From contig JAEQBH010002188.1 of NCBI GenBank assembly GCA_016808115.1, positions 124,001 to 188,000 of the forward strand: DNA of 64,000 nt. The letters are read 5' to 3'. Shown piece by piece: positions 9,190 to 20,866 of this stretch. The notes beneath the pieces are model-generated. The model saw only the letters and a program-made list of their open reading frames with translations, ran no database searches and was not told where the DNA came from. Source of the stretch: Tetrastigma voinierianum. Its lineage: Eukaryota; Streptophyta; Magnoliopsida; Vitales; Vitaceae. Positions within the stretch are counted from its first letter, which is position 1. Every line of letters begins with the position of its first letter. Both the position numbers and the translations under genes were made by a program.

Positions 9190-11959
9190 TGTAAGGTCCC
9201 GATCGGCCGCCTGCAGACCCGAATTGACCCAACCTAATGGGCTTAATCCGAACTTATACTGTAACGCGGTCCTCACTTCTACTCCAATCAAAATACAAAA
9301 AAAAAAACCAAATGTAATACATTTTCAATATCAAACGATTTCCAACACTATTTGTGATAATGAAACATACATTAAAATTACCTTTACTAAACTAAACATT
9401 TTACGAAGACCCATCATTTTGGGATAACTCCTACATTTGACCATCATTTATAAAATTTATCGAAGCTTTCAATATAAAAATATTTACAAAACTACTTTAT
9501 ATAAAAAAGAGCTTTCAATTCAATTTCATGCATGCGTGTCGCGAGTTTTACTTCTTCGAATGGCTTCGACGTTGGCCTGCGGCTTGTGCTGCCTTCACTC
9601 TTGTACCTATTCACTCAAGACCAGGCTCCGATGATAAAACAACACGCTAAACATTTTCACGCTGAGCGTCGATACAATTCTATTCTTCATTTCATTTTAA
9701 ATCGAAACATGCAATATTTATAAACAATACTTTGTATTAATTTTCAATGACCAATGCAAGATAATACGTATCTATATATTTATTCAATAAACTCAATTAT
9801 AATCTATCGTCATCTCAAGTTATGCATTTTCTTACAGGCAGAAGAAAAAAAATCATTCAAAGCACAAATCGTGACACTCTTCAATCTCATATCATTTTGC
9901 CTCTATCGACTTTAACCTATGCCTGCGCACAAGATAATGAATCACCACACGGCCCCGCCGGGTCATAAGCCTGCAGATATATATAAAAAAATATGTACTC
10001 TGGTGTACACTACTGGCTATCGTCCCATTGGTCACTGGACGCAGATGCCATAATAGTACGCTTGTTCGACTCCTTATTGGTATACCAATTTATCCTTAAC
10101 TCTAATTTAATCAAGTAACATTCTTTTATGCACAACCATCAATACAATTTATAATAGTATATATACATTTGTATGCAAATATAACATTTTCACATTCATG
10201 CGCTTTTCTTATGCAAATTCGTTTCACAAACAATTGTCTCAAATCATTTCAAACACAAATCAATATGCACTTTCTTGTCAATCATTTCAAAATTCAATCA
10301 TTTTGTACTCACAAAATATTTTAGAAATAGAGAGAGAGTTTCTGAGAACAAACTAAAATCATTACTTTGACCCCACCTTCTAATTCGACTTCACGCGGGG
10401 CTTTCCTCCTTGTTAGCCCTGCCCAAATACAATGACAATCACATATTAGTCGGTTATTCTAGAGTTATATTTTCAGTAGAATTGAAATCATCTTATTTGG
10501 ATAACCTAAATCAAGTTACGTACTAATGCCAAATTAGTCGAGCATGTCTAAATTTCATTGATCACTCACCATTTTTTTCGATTTTTGGGGTCTTAACTCC
10601 ATAAATTGGTAATGGTTCCTTCACTCATTTGAAGCTATGGTTATAAAGTTTCTTATCCAATTGGAATCATCCAATTTGGATTACCCAAATTCAAGTTACG
10701 GCATTTTAATGCCAAACTAGTCGATATGCCCAAGTCATTGGATCACCCACTGTTTTTTTTTTCGATTTCGGGGTCTTAATTCCATAAATTGGTAATGGTT
10801 CCTTCACTCACTTGAAGCTATGGTTCTAAGGTTTCTTCTCCAATTGGAATCATCCAATTCATCAAAACTCAAGTTATTGCATTTTACATCTAGACTACTC
10901 TAATTTTAAATGTAATTGCAATACAAATTTCCACTTCAGATTTTTGGGTACTTTGGGGTTACAATTTAATTAATTTCCTTCAAGTAAATTATTTTCCTAG
11001 AAGTCTAGTTTACTCCAGAATTTTGAATCACTCAATTTGGATGAGTGAAACTCAACTTCTATGGCCAAAACAATTACAACTACACCCAAAATATATACCC
11101 GTGAGTTACCCAACTCACCTTAAGTCCATATTCGTGTGAGACTTAGTGCTACAATTTTCTTGTCCCTTCTATACATTTGTGTACTCTATCTCTTATGGGC
11201 TTTTTTACCAATTGAATCACTTCATTTGAAAGATTATAACTTAACCTATAAATTAAAATGCTAATGTTGGTTTTGATAAATTCGACAAAGATTTCCTTTG
11301 AAAATCCAATATTTCCCTTTTACAAACATTCATCAAAACCAATTCAAACCAACACTAACCAACAATACTCTTAAAAAATCAACCCAAAATAACCCTTAAC
11401 TCAACTACAACCAATCAAAATCACCTTTACACAAGAAAAAGAGGTTAGGGTTTAGTTTTTCTTATCTTTAAGCTCTTCTTCTCTTTTCTTTCTTCTTCCT
11501 CCTTCTTGATCACGATCTCTGTTTCATATGGAGAAGAAATCACCAACAATGGCTCTTCCTTCTTCTCTCTCTTAATCAGGTCTCTCTTTCTCCAAACCCA
11601 AATGCACAAATGAGAGTACTCCTTTACAAGACCAAATTTAGTCTTAAGTCAAAATCTTCATAAGGCCTTGTCTGGGCTTCATACACTAATTCTCATTTCT
11701 AATTATTCTCATTTTAAAGTTTATTTCATATCTATTTCTGGAGTATTTCATTTCATTTCATTCTATATTTTTAATATCTACACTTTCTATTTAGGGACCC
11801 TTGGGTCCCTATTTGACATTTTTACTAAATTTATTTACTCAGAATTTTCCAGTTGTATATTTTTTTCGTTCTTAGATTTAAATTCTCAAAATTTTCATTT
11901 ACTTTATTTTATACCCTAAACATGTTTTGAAATCAAGTATATTTTTAGGCGTTAAGGCA
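9190..11959 (-). repeat. Element A 3' LTR (left)
   Basis: About 2770 bp. It begins TGTAAGGTCCCGATCG on the plus strand and ends near GGCGTTAAGGCA. It aligns throughout with 16609-19447, with many small indels. It holds two copies of a 182-bp tandem repeat (about 10482-10847) and, near 11445, a telo-box-like TTAGGGTTTAG. Confidence 0.88.
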
Positions 11960-11974
11960 ACTCTCCCTCCTTAA
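11960..11974 (-). other. Element A polypurine tract
   Basis: TTAAGGAGGGAGAGT on the minus strand, directly before the 3' LTR. It is the plus-strand priming site for reverse transcription. Confidence 0.8.
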
Positions 11975-11999
11975 GAAAATTCGTCCTCAAAATTATCTT

Positions 12000-14900
12000 T
12001 CATTGAACATTCAGATATTGATGTCAGCATAACTTTTTTTGCTTTCCTACTTGGCTTCCTCTTGGCCTCAGGGTTTCTCCCACAAAGACTTTGATTAGTG
12101 GGATTCGCTTATTCCGTAATTCTTTCACTTCTCGAGCCAAGATCTTTACTCGGCCCTCTTCATAACAACATGGTCTAAGCCTCAATTGTCTTCAATAGAC
12201 TACATGGCGGGCTCCAATTTGTACTCCCAACAATACACATGAAAACATTATGGATCTTTCCAACTCCCGGGAGGTAAGTGCCACTCAGATGCCACTGGAC
12301 CTACTTTTTCAATCACTTCATATGGCCCAATGAACTTAGGGCTCAACTTGCCATTTCTCCTGAATCTCATTACCTTCTTCCAAGGCGATACTTTCAAAAA
12401 CACTTTCTCACCGATCTCATAACGAACATCCTTTCTTTTTATGTCGGCATAAGACTTTTGTCTATCTGTGACCACTTTCAATATTTCTTTAATCATTTTC
12501 ACTTTTTCCTGCTTGAATCAAATCAGGCTAATTATCTTCTTCTCGCTTTATAATCACCCAAACATTGCACGCATGCTCGCATTTCTTTTTCTCAGAGAGC
12601 CTCAAGGCTCATTCCATTATCACTCAGTTGGCTGTTATACACAAATTAAAATCAGAGAATATGTCTATCCTAACTACCTCATAGTCGATCATGAGAATTT
12701 CTCAACATATCTTCCAACACTGATCACTCTTTCTCTATTGTCCATCCGTCTCATGTGGAATGTCGTGGCTGAATTCAGTCGAGTCAGCCACTTGCAATTT
12801 TCCTAACCGAGGTGAACCCTGATCTCTATCTAAAATGATGGATATCGAACCTATGCAATCCAAACCATTTCACTGATGTATAGCTCCGCTCAAATTGTTG
12901 TGAAGAGTCACTTCACTCGTAGAAAGTGAGTCGACTTAGTCGACCTGGCCTACCAACAAACCGAAATGCGTATTTTTTTCCTTCAATGGTAACCCCAACC
13001 ACAAAATCCATGCAGATTCACCCATTCCACTAAGGTATTCAATAGCCGTATTAATCCCGAAGGAACTTGGTGCTCGCCTTAACTTCGATACACTATACAC
13101 TTGGTCACAAATTCGATACAGATCTCTTTTCACTTACTACCAAGACGAAAAACCTTTAAATTCTGATAAATTTTCAAGGCTTACTCCTGACAGATAAAGA
13201 AAAGATCCACTCATGCTACTTTTAGAATGGTTTTGACCATCATCATCATTATTACACAAACTATCTTGTAATACAAGGATTCATCTTCTTTCACTTAAAA
13301 CCTCTGCCTCTTTCCCTCTCTAATCACTCAATACGGCGTAAATTTCTCATCATTCTTTGTGCCTCTAGCACTCGATCTACCAAATCCTATAGCTATTAAC
13401 TTTGCCACTATTTCACCGCTGCCTCACAATGACAAGTGGAGATTCAATGCTTGTAGCGTTTCAGATTGACTTCTATTCAACGATTCACACATTGGCCTTT
13501 CCGTAATCAATCATGCAATCATAATCTTTAATCAATTCCATCCATCTATGTTGTCTTAGTTTAAGCTCTCTTTGTGAGGGCAAATACTTAAGACTCTTGT
13601 GATCAGTGTAGATGAAACACTTTCCCCCGTACAAATAATATCTCCATATTTTCAATGCAAATACAATAACGACCAATTCCATATCATGCGTAGGGTAATT
13701 CTTTTTCATAATACATTTAATCGTTTTTAAGCATAAGCTACCACTTTACCTTCGCATAAGGATGCATCCGAACCATTTGGTCCACGTGATCGCTAAAAAT
13801 CTCACATATTCCTTACCGTAGGTCGGCTAAGCAAGAACCGGTGCCTCGGTTAAGAATGCTTTCAACTTTTCGAAACTCGGGCTGGACTTTCACTCCACAA
13901 AACTTCACATTCTGGAGCAACTCTAGCTGGACCCCAATCCCAGGAAACTACGCACTCCTATGACATTTCTGGTTTCATTCAATAATTCACTTACCTTCTT
14001 AAGATTCACTTGAATTCCTTTCTTTCTCTCGATAATGTGTCCCAAGGAAAGACACTTTCAACTAAAATTACATTGTCAATTTTGAATATAACCTTTCCTT
14101 TTTCAAGGTTTCAGCACAACCCAAGGCGCAGACGCGATTTTCCGATCCTTTGAATAGCACAAGGATGTCGTTTATAAACACTAATGATAAATTGATCGTA
14201 CATGTGATCTAAAACATGGTTCATTAAGTCCATGAGCAGCTGGAGTATTTGTCAACCCAAACGATATTATAAGGAACTCATAATACCGTCCATACCACGC
14301 TCAATGTCGCCTTATGCACATCCTTATCCTTAACCTCAATTGATTATATCATACCCGCATCGCACAACTTTCAAAAGACACTGTACTTTCTAATCGGGCT
14401 CGAACAAGTCATCAATCCTGCAATCTGATATTTGTTCTTTATCATCATTCATTGCCTAATCAACGATTACACAACCCATGTACCATCTTTCTTCTTAACA
14501 AAGAGCACCGATGTTCTCTACGGTGATACACTCGAATGAATAAATCCTTTCTCTAACACCCCCAGAATCGGTTTCAATTCTTTTAACTCCCCAGGAGCCA
14601 TTCTATACTTGGCAGTAATGGATGCCCCGAGTGGCACTTTCGAACAATGCCCATCGCGAACTCAATCTCTCCGTGTGGAGGCACCCGGCAACTCCTCTTA
14701 AATACGTCCGAATAATCACAAACTCGTAGGGATGTCTAATAGCTAGACTCTACCCTTTGTATCTATCACATACGCCGAGCAGTTTCACACCCTTCAACCA
14801 TTGTTCTGAAGAAGAGGTGGCGATATCACATTAGAGAGGGGGTTTGACCTCGTCGATAAAAGTCACTTCCTCGCCACTCCTGCAAGTCCCAAGGTCACTT

Positions 14901-15250
14901 CACCCCACAATCAACTACCACTGGGTGTCGGGACAACCAATCCATCCCTAATATCACATCAAACTCTAAATGACAACTCGATCAAATCTCTAGGAAATTC
15001 ATACTCGATTCGATGGGCAATCTCTATAAACTCCATTCACAAATGCATATTATGCCTAAGTGATCTGGCCACCAAAATACCACAATTTCTGGCTTCACTC
15101 TTCTAAGAGATCACCAACCCTAACGAAAATGCAAACATAAGAACGGGTCAACCTCGGATCAATCAATGCATATACGTATTCCAAAGATAGAAAATCTTTA
15201 CCAACTATCACATCCGTACATCTTTGTCTTCCATCGCTTTCATCAGATAT
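12000..15250 (-). pseudogene. Element A pol relic (protease, RT, RNase H, integrase)
   Basis: Broken polyprotein, read right to left. Protease remnants lie around 14850-15200. RT lies around 13990-14650, with an FGLTN-type block near 14250. RNase H is clear at 13485-13709, with YPTHDMELVVIVFALKIWR and YTDHKSLKYLPSQREL carrying the acidic residues. Integrase runs about 12250-13300, with GEKVFLKVSPWKKVMRF and a GPYEVIEKVGPV block near its C-terminus (12248-12502). Stops and frameshifts separate all the pieces, so no protein is made. The RT blocks are more damaged than the RNase H. Confidence 0.85.
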
Positions 15251-15299
15251 GCCCTAGCCGGAGCACGAGCATCTTGTCCGCCCATAACCAAAGGCTGTC

Positions 15300-16500
15300 A
15301 CTTGTCTCTTGCACCTGGGTGATGTAAGTCACACTCTTGGCTTGTCCCTACATTTTTCAGGTTGTCGAACCCACTCCCGCCCGAGGTGATGTGAAGGAAC
15401 GAGCTCTAGGACAATCTTTATCTGTGCTCACTGATCTGGCAGCCAACAAGCACCGTTAGTCTCCAACACTCTCCTTATGTCTCCTCCCACAATGTAAAAA
15501 GGAGAAACTACCCCCGAAGAACCTCCCAATCGGCAACCGACAAAGGCTGAAGCAGACAGTCTTACACGGTAGGCTCGAGCTAATCCCCAGCCGTAGGTGG
15601 ATTAGAACCTCGTATCCTCTCGAATTCTTACTCCTATGGCCGAGCAGAATCAGATTACGAGGTTTTTCTTAATTCCGTCTCTGGTCTCTTTCTTTCTTTC
15701 ATACTCTTTCCTTCTTCACTCTTTCTACATTCAAGACACATGTCACACCTTAGAAAAGCCATCATGGCAAAATCATGGACATGTGGGCTTGAATATAATC
15801 ATTGAGGCCATCTTCAAACTTATACTTCTCTTCTTCTGTATGAACTAGCATTTTTGAGCATACTTGCCAAACTCCGTGAATTCTCCGATATTATGTCACA
15901 CTCATTTGTCTTTGCTCTCGGATTTGCAACTCTGCCTCACAGCTTTTAAATAAATGTGCGACTCCACATATTGCTTCCTCGACCATGTCAGAAGAAATTC
16001 CACGACACTCTCCCAGCAAAATTCTAGTCAATAAAGCCACCACTTTCTAATAAGCCTCATCCTGTAGTAAAGAAGTCGCACACTCTAAGTTCTCCTCTGG
16101 TGTGTAATGCATTTTCCGCAACATTCTTTCGATTCTTTCGAGCCAATTTTTCACCATGGAAGGCTCATCATCTTTCTTCCTAAGGAAATCCATGGGTCGA
16201 TATTTTTCCATTCTCTCGGCGTATCGACCACGAGGAACAATCATAGCCGATCATGGGCTTGCTCTTTATAGTGCCCGGAAGTATTTGGTCGGGAGGATAT
16301 CCATACACTTCGTCGTGCCACTCGGGTCGCTCATCGTGGAGCATGGGATGCCGCCTTACCTCATCCACACTAGCAGACTATTCGGGCGATCGAGTCACCC
16401 CGGTCTTATGGGGTCCCCGAACTATCCATTGCTTATCCATTAAGACTATCAGATCCGCATCGTAGTCACGCTATCTTATATGCAAATGCAATGCATGTCA
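15300..16500 (-). pseudogene. Element A gag relic
   Basis: Capsid-type gag remnant next to the primer site. The clearest piece, at 16047-16244, carries WLERIERMLRKMHYTPEEN and LECATSLLQDEAY, the same motif seen in the gag of element F. Weaker pieces extend toward 15640, including the T/C-rich complement of a lysine- and glutamate-rich stretch. Several frames are needed to follow it. Confidence 0.75.
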
Positions 16501-16589
16501 TAAACAATTTCAAATCATTTACAAACAATTTCAAAATCATATTTTTTTAAACCATTTTCAAAAATCATTTGCAGAACCGCCTAAACCAT

Positions 16590-16602
16590 GACTTTGATAC
16601 CA
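16590..16602 (-). other. Element A primer-binding site
   Basis: On the minus strand TGGTATCAAAGTC, six bases after the 5' LTR. It matches the 3' end of initiator tRNA-Met (TGGTATCAGAGCC) except for transition-type changes. Confidence 0.85.
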
Positions 16603-16608
16603 CTTAAG

Positions 16609-17326
16609 TGTAAGCTCTCGATCGCCGCCCCATACCCGACCTGACCCGATCATGATCTCGAACTCGGATACGTGGGAACGGAAATCCCATCATCTAACCA
16701 AATACAAAAAAAGAAAAAAAGAAAAGAAAATTCAATATAAATGTGAATACATTTTCAATACCAAACGCATTTCAATATCATTCTGCATACGTAAAATATA
16801 CATTAAACACCTTATGAAACTAAATATTTTGCTAAGACTCCATCATTTCTTGGGATAACTCCTGTACATTTGCACTCATCATTTACAAATTCTCATTTTT
16901 AGTTTTCAATATAAAAAATACTTATAAAATAGAATCAGAGTTTAACTTTCTACTCTTTGTACTATTCATTTCTAAGACTGCTGATAAAACAATACTTAAA
17001 CATTTTCATGCTTAGTGGTTCTATACAAATTCTATTCTCTTCATTTCATTTTAATCTAAACATGCACATATAAAACAATGCTTTTGTACAATTTTCAATG
17101 ACCAATGCAAAGATAATACGATCTATATATTTATTCAATAAATCAATTAGTAATTCATTGATCATCTCAAGCTATGCATTTCATAAAGTGTAAAGAAAAA
17201 AACTGTTCAAAGCACAAATCGTGTACTTTTCAATCTCATTATCACTTTGCCCTTATCGAATTTAACCTATGCTTTCGATGCACAGGATAATGAATCACCT
17301 GCACTTTTTCCCGCTGGGTCAGAGGC

Positions 17327-17414
<88 letters not shown>

Positions 17415-19447
17415 ATATAAAATACAGACTTGGCTATGTACACTACCGATATTGTCCCCGCCGTGGCTACTTGACGCAGATACAATAGTATGTTTGTTCG
17501 ACTTTTATTAGTATACAAATTTATCTTTAACTCGAATTCTAACGGTTAATATTCTTTTAAGGGCATTAAAAATCATTCAATACAATTTATAATAGTATAT
17601 ATATACATTTATATGCAAATAGAACATTTTCACATTAATACAATTTTCTTATGCAAATTCGTTTCACAAGCAATTGTCTCAAATCACTTAAAACAAATCA
17701 TTTCAAACATAAATCAATATACACTTTCTTGTCAATCATTTCAAAATTCAAATCATTCGTGAATTATTCAAATATTTTAGAAATAAAGAGAGAGTTCGGA
17801 GAACAAACCAAAAATCGGTCAGCCCGATTCCACTCCTTCGAATCTCGACTTCAATGCGCCATTCTTGTTAGCCCCTATTCAAATACAATGACAACCACAT
17901 ATTAGTCGGTTATTCTAGGAGTTCTATTTTCAAGAGGGAATTGTAATCATCTCATTTGATAAATCCAAACTCAACTACGACATTTTAATGCCAAACTAGT
18001 CGAGCATGCCTAGCCCATCGATCACCCACCGCTTTTTCGATTTCTGGGGTCTTAACTCTATAAATTGGTAATGGTTCCTTCACTCATTTGAAGCTATGGT
18101 TCTAAGGTTTCTTCTCCAATTGGAATCATCCAATTTGGATCACCTAAACTCAAGTTATGGCATTTTAATGCCAAACTAGTAGATATGCCCAGGTCACTAG
18201 ATCACCCATTTTATTTTTCGATTTTTGGGATCTTAAATCCATAAATTGGTAATGGTTACTTTACTCATTTGAAGCTATGGTTCTAAGGTTTCTTCTCTAA
18301 TTGGAATCATCCAATTTGGATCACTAAAACTCAAGTTATTGCACTTTACATCTAGACTACTCTAATTTGCAAAACAGAATCTGCACATAGCTCCACTTTC
18401 ACAGATTTCTGGGCACTTTGGGGTTATAATTTAATTACACTTTCTTTAAGTAAATTATTCCCCTAGAAGTCTAGTTGACCCAGAATTTTGAATCACTCAA
18501 TTTGGATGAGTGAAACTCAATTTATGGCCAAAACACCACAACTACATCCAAAACAGAGCATACCCATGAGCTACCCGAACTCACCTTTAAGCCCATATTC
18601 GGGAGCCTTAGTACTACAATTTTCTCTTGGTATCTTCCATAAATTTGTAGCCTTATCTCTTATGGTTCTTTACCAATCGAATCACTTACTGGATGATTAT
18701 AACTTTAAATTCTATAGCCAAAACAAGAAATGTGGTTTGATAAATTCATACAGCATTTCTTTTCAAAACTAACATTTCCATTTACAAACATTCATCAAAA
18801 CCAATCCAAACCAATACCAACCAACAATACTCTTCAAAACTCAACCGAAAACAACCCCTAACTCAACTACAACCAATCAAAATCACATTTACATAAGGTT
18901 AGCGTTTCCCCCCAAATCCAAACACATGAAAAAGAGGTTAGGGTTTAGTTTTTCTTACCTTTAAGCTCTTATTCTCTTTTCTTTCTTCCTCCTTCTTGAT
19001 CACTTCATCTCTTGTTTACATGGAGAAGAAATCACCAACAATGGCTTCTCCTTCTTCTCTCTCAATCCGTGTCTCTCTTTCTCTCCAAACCCAAAATGCA
19101 CAAATGAGAGTTATGCCATTTTACAAGACCAAACTTGGTCTTAAGTCAAAATCCTTCATAAGGCCTTGTTTGGCCTATACACTAATTCCCATTTCTAATT
19201 ATTCTCATTTTAAATCTTCATTTCACATTCATTTTTATTTCATTCATATTTTTAACACTACAGTTCTCATTTGGGAATCTTGGGTCCCCATTTGACATTT
19301 TTATTAAATTTATTTGGCTTCTTGCAAATTTTCCGAGTTGTATATTTTTTTTCGTTCTTAGGATTTAAATTCTAGAAAAATTTCATTTACTTTATTTTAT
19401 ACCCTAAACATGTTCTGAATATGTTAGGGTATTTTTAGGGCGTTATA
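16609..19447 (-). repeat. Element A 5' LTR (right)
   Basis: About 2840 bp, homologous to 9190-11959. Its plus-strand end GGGCGTTATA is a mutated GGGCGTTACA, giving the expected TG..CA LTR ends on the minus strand after a C-to-T change. It carries the same tandem repeat (period 181, about 17935-18340) and an AT microsatellite absent at that length from the partner LTR. Confidence 0.88.
17331..17420. repeat. (AT)n microsatellite inside element A 5' LTR
   Basis: About 90 bp of alternating AT with rare G interruptions. The matching place in the left LTR (about 9977-9997) has only a short ATATATA run, so the expansion happened after insertion. Confidence 0.95.
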
Positions 19448-20230
19448 GTTTGTTTTTTGGATGAATTTTTCTTTCTGCATTCACCTCTTTGTTTTTTTTT
19501 CAAATTTTGACAACTTATTACTGAAATTTTTAAAAAAAGTTATGAATAGAAAAAGTAAAAATATTAGGATTTTTCTATTAAGAAAAAATCATTTTCCACA
19601 AAAACAAGAAAATCTCCATCATTGCCTAACAAGGAGGAGGGCTAGCAACACTCACTACTAAGGATGACAACGGGGGTTTGGGGACTGACGCACCCCATCC
19701 CGACTCCTGGCCAATATTTTTTCAATTTCCAAACCTGCCTCATTTAAAATTAAACAGTATCGGGATCAAGTGCTGGTAGGGATAGGAAAATTCTTAAACC
19801 CGTCTTGCTTACATTTGATTTTGTTTTTATTTTTTATTTTTTTATATTTTATATTTTATTTTATTATATTAAAATTAATATATTTCATAAAAATATAAAA
19901 ATATTATGAATTTTTATAAATTATTCATTAAAAAACATTCTAATTATTATTATTATTTATATTAAAGTATAAAATAAAATAATAAAAAGATATTTTTAAA
20001 ATATAATTGGGGCGAGGCGGGAATAATAATACTCGAACACATCAGGATTTGAGAAAAATAAGCAGAACAGTTAAAAACCAGATTACGAGTTATCTGCGAG
20101 CCAGATCTATTAAGGACGAGGGTAGAACGAGGAGCAGAAATAATTCTCTCTGGTAGCTTAATCATACTCACTGCACTTAATGTTAAAAAACAAATAACTT
20201 AATACTTAATGCTATTAGAAGTCTTATTGA
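19448..20230. mobile_element. Rest of split MITE plus an inserted GC-rich-ended element
   Basis: Starts GTTTGTTTTTTGG, the continuation of the MITE interrupted by A. From about 19661 GGATGACAACGGGGG opens a second repeat resembling plant elements with GGGGCGGG-rich ends. A related GC-rich patch at about 20005-20125 may be its other end. The middle is very AT-rich. Boundaries are uncertain and no coding region is present. Confidence 0.4.
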
Positions 20231-20866
20231 CAATGGTACCGAAAAGTATTCAACATGAAGTAAAAAAGCAGCTTGCCGCTGAGTACAAAAGCAATAAAAA
20301 TATTTCTCCTCACAATCCTTAAGTAATAGTCAAGTAATTTCTACGTTATTCATATTTTAGTGATAGCTAATTCATACTTAAAAATTCAGGATGTCCCTCA
20401 TTTTAAGGTTAGATTGTATCGTTATTTCCATTATTCACATCCAAATTCCTTTAAAGCATGAGGTCATGAATAAGTGATATTAGGTCTGCTTGGTTCAGTT
20501 AATAGCGGTAGTGATATCCCAGTATAAATTCTTTGTTTAGTAAGTAGTTTGGTAAGAACTAGTTGATTGAGAAGGGATTCGAATTTTATATATAGACATG
20601 ATAGAGTAATTTAAAAACAATGCATTTATATATAGAAAAAAAAGATTAAAGTTAAAAAAAAAAAAAGGACAAATGTTACTTTATGTTTCAAATTTCAAGT
20701 GATTGATTTGGTTTATATATTTTTATAAAATGTAATAGATAATATCTAAATTTTTTTTTACCAATTTAGCAATCATTTGATTCTTAATAAATTAATATCA
20801 TTATAGTCATATGATTGAAGAAGAAATAACAAAGAATATTTATTACATGAACATGATATGTACATG
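20231..20866. other. AT-rich intergenic DNA left of the nest
   Basis: No gene or clear element. It ends with ACATG (20862-20866), the TSD of element C. The same locus resumes at 53691. Confidence 0.6.

Larger units (their letters stand above)
9190..19447 (-). mobile_element. Element A: Ty3/gypsy chromovirus-like LTR retrotransposon
   Basis: Complete but dead 10.3-kb element. It has a 3' LTR at 9190-11959, an interior with integrase, RNase H, RT, protease and gag relics on the minus strand, and a 5' LTR at 16609-19447. The flanks GTTTA (9185-9189) and GTTTG (19448-19452) are a 5-bp TSD with one change. A tRNA-iMet primer site and a polypurine tract sit at the expected interior edges. The long LTRs, the gene order with integrase last, and the integrase C-terminal motifs fit the Tekay/Del-type chromoviruses. 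Clade placement is by recognition only. Confidence 0.9.

Noticed and set aside
17267..17518. Frames rich in Tyr and Ile across the AT repeat
   Set aside because: They are translations of the (AT)n microsatellite in the LTR of element A.
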